Program-made: the position numbers and the translations under genes | Notes under the pieces: model-generated | What the model was told of the DNA's origin: nothing | Seen by the model: only the letters and a program-made list of their open reading frames with translations | The model's database searches: none | Source of the DNA: Sulfitobacter sp. | GTDB lineage: Bacteria; Pseudomonadota; Alphaproteobacteria; Rhodobacterales; Rhodobacteraceae | Reading direction: 5' to 3' | NCBI GenBank assembly: GCA_024636395.1 | Contig: JAGXHD010000027.1 | Coordinates: 1 to 6,154 of the forward strand | DNA length: 6,154 bases | Part shown: positions 5,332 through 6,154 of the stretch, piece by piece | Layout: every line of letters begins with the position of its first letter | Position numbering within the stretch: the stretch's first letter is position 1

Positions 5332-5856
5332 TTAGAGCGTTGTTCCAGCCTTGCTGAAAGAGAGGGCTGACATCAGCCGCTGGTTGTGGGTATCGATGTC
5401 CGCCTCGCCTGCCGCGGTCATGATTTGAATGATGTGTGCATCTTCTACCAGGATTGTATGTCGGAAATGCATGTCCTGGTGTGCGTATTCCGCGACATAG
5501 GAAATGGTCGCAAAAAGGCCACCGCCGACGGCCTGCACATCCCCATTCTCAACCGTAAGCCCTACTCCATCGGGCAGTGAGGCCACCACGCTTTTGACCG
5601 CCATATCGAGCACATCTTCAGCAGTGATCTGTTCTGTAAGTGTGCTGAGCTGCACGATGATTTTACCGGTTGCGGTGCCGTCTGTCCAGACGCTGATACC
5701 AGCAGGATGGTCAGCTGGCAGCTCGCGCCATTCAGCGCCGCAAAGTGCCAGGGCGTCATCGACATTCTTACAGATGTCCGAGTTTGCAAGGGTCGGATTG
5801 GCGAGCGCGCCGAAAATTGCGAGGGGCAGTAAAACGCGCAAGATAGAAGCAGACAT
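5332..5856 (-). CDS. Small exported protein, 174 residues, unknown function
   Basis: With the start at ATG 5854-5856 the product has a clear Sec signal peptide: MSASILRVLLPLAIFGALAN with predicted cleavage after TLA, before N25. An in-frame extension reaches back to 6042, but it adds 62 residues of arginine- and proline-rich sequence ahead of the signal. AGAAGGA at 5865-5871 sits 8 nt before 5856, so the shorter form is preferred. The mature domain (about 150 residues) alternates beta-strand and helix segments, for example KIIVQLSTL, ITAEDVLDMAVKSVV, GGGLFATISYVAEYA, FRHTILVEDAHIIQIMTAA and a final helix with LMSALSFS. This order resembles PsbP/DcrB-like exported domains, but that is a fold-level guess. 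Cys29 and Cys39 are the only cysteines and could form a disulfide in the periplasm. No neighbour indicates a pathway. Confidence 0.8.
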   Translation of the reverse strand: MSASILRVLLPLAIFGALANPTLANSDICKNVDDALALCGAEWRELPADHPAGISVWTDGTATGKIIVQLSTLTEQITAEDVLDMAVKSVVASLPDGVGLTVENGDVQAVGGGLFATISYVAEYAHQDMHFRHTILVEDAHIIQIMTAAGEADIDTHNQRLMSALSFSKAGTTL

Positions 5857-5864
5857 GAGCTCGA

Positions 5865-5871
5865 TCCTTCT
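5865..5871 (-). promoter_or_regulatory. Ribosome-binding site deciding the start at 5856
   Basis: On the minus strand this is AGAAGGA, 8 nt before ATG 5854-5856. Together with the signal peptide it rules out the longer upstream starts. Confidence 0.65.
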
Positions 5872-5879
5872 GTAAGCGC

Positions 5880-5894
5880 CCCCGACATTCGGGG
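5880..5894 (-). promoter_or_regulatory. Small leader hairpin upstream of the exported protein gene
   Basis: CCCCGA-CAT-TCGGGG forms a 6-bp GC-rich stem with a 3-nt loop, 23 bp upstream of the start codon and 8 bp upstream of the ribosome-binding site. If transcribed, it would lie in the 5' leader. It could affect mRNA stability or be a dyad operator; no promoter pair can be assigned with confidence upstream of it. Confidence 0.4.
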
Positions 5895-6154
5895 TCGATC
5901 TCCAGAAGGTTGGTTTTGAATATACAGCACGGCAGGAATTGGGCGAAATCAACGCAAAATTATGAATTCCTTTCGCGCTTGCTGTCAAAAATTTTGGGGG
6001 GGTCTCCGCAAACCGTGTTGGTTCGCTTCGCCTTAACCCCATCTCACGGCGGCGCTTTAGGCTATCATAATAAACAAAAACCGCCCCAGCCTGTCGATCA
6101 TAGATATGTCCAGTAATCTTGCATTATCGGACGCTTAGACATACGCTGCAGCAC
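5895..6154. other. Upstream region with no supported gene
   Basis: This stretch presumably contains the promoter of the minus-strand gene at 5856; an AT-rich TATATT-like element lies near 5918-5923 on the minus strand, but no good -35 partner is at the right distance. A ten-codon frame at 6105-6137 (MSSNLALSDA) is too short to support. Confidence 0.4.

Noticed and set aside
5166..5370. Two overlapping plus-strand frames of 63 codons each
   Set aside because: They cover the downstream hairpin and the 3' end of the minus-strand gene, lack ribosome-binding sites and show no motifs.
6046..6090. A GGCGG...CCGCC pair with an A-rich stretch as a terminator
   Set aside because: The loop would be close to 30 nt and the stem only five bases.

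Overview
The window looks like alphaproteobacterial DNA, most likely Rhodobacterales. I base this on the fairly high GC content, the style of the secreted cell-wall proteins, the IS5/IS903-like element, and a small gene remnant that resembles a lysis-protein-like family I associate with this order. These are judgements from pattern and memory; no search was run. I found no rRNA, tRNA or CRISPR array.

Layout: bases 51-653 (-) encode an exported YkuD-type L,D-transpeptidase. Upstream of it, in divergent orientation, is a possible 58-residue basic ORF (747-923, +), with a 9-bp direct repeat lying between the two. Bases 1066-2070 (-) encode an exported protein with three peptidoglycan-binding repeats and no visible enzymatic domain. 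Bases 2071-2584 hold nothing I can support as a gene. They are followed by a small decayed gene (2585-2809, -) carrying a nonsense codon close to its natural end.

Bases 2988-3140 (-) encode a 50-residue single-span membrane protein. Upstream of it is an exact match to the GGAAC-N17-CGTT pattern of alphaproteobacterial general-stress (EcfG) promoters. Its last 13 residues resemble the C-terminus of IS3-family transposases.

Bases 3200-5115 are an insertion-sequence scrapyard. They contain the C-terminal remnant of an IS3-family orfB (3511-3684, -), two uncertain gene fragments, and an almost complete IS5-family element (about 4062-5115) with terminal inverted repeats. The transposase of that element is broken twice: by an in-frame TGA at codon 37 and by a 1-nt deletion in a G run just before its YREK signature. 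Bases 5332-5856 (-) encode a small exported protein of unknown function with a leader hairpin upstream and a strong hairpin downstream.

The functional theme of the intact genes is the cell envelope: one peptidoglycan cross-linking enzyme, one peptidoglycan-binding protein, one small membrane protein and one exported protein. They are separated by long gaps and do not look like one operon. The rest is mobile-element and possible phage debris, consistent with an accessory region. I see no convincing new multi-gene system; the best leads are the stress-type promoter with its small membrane protein and the possible IS-derived tail of that protein.
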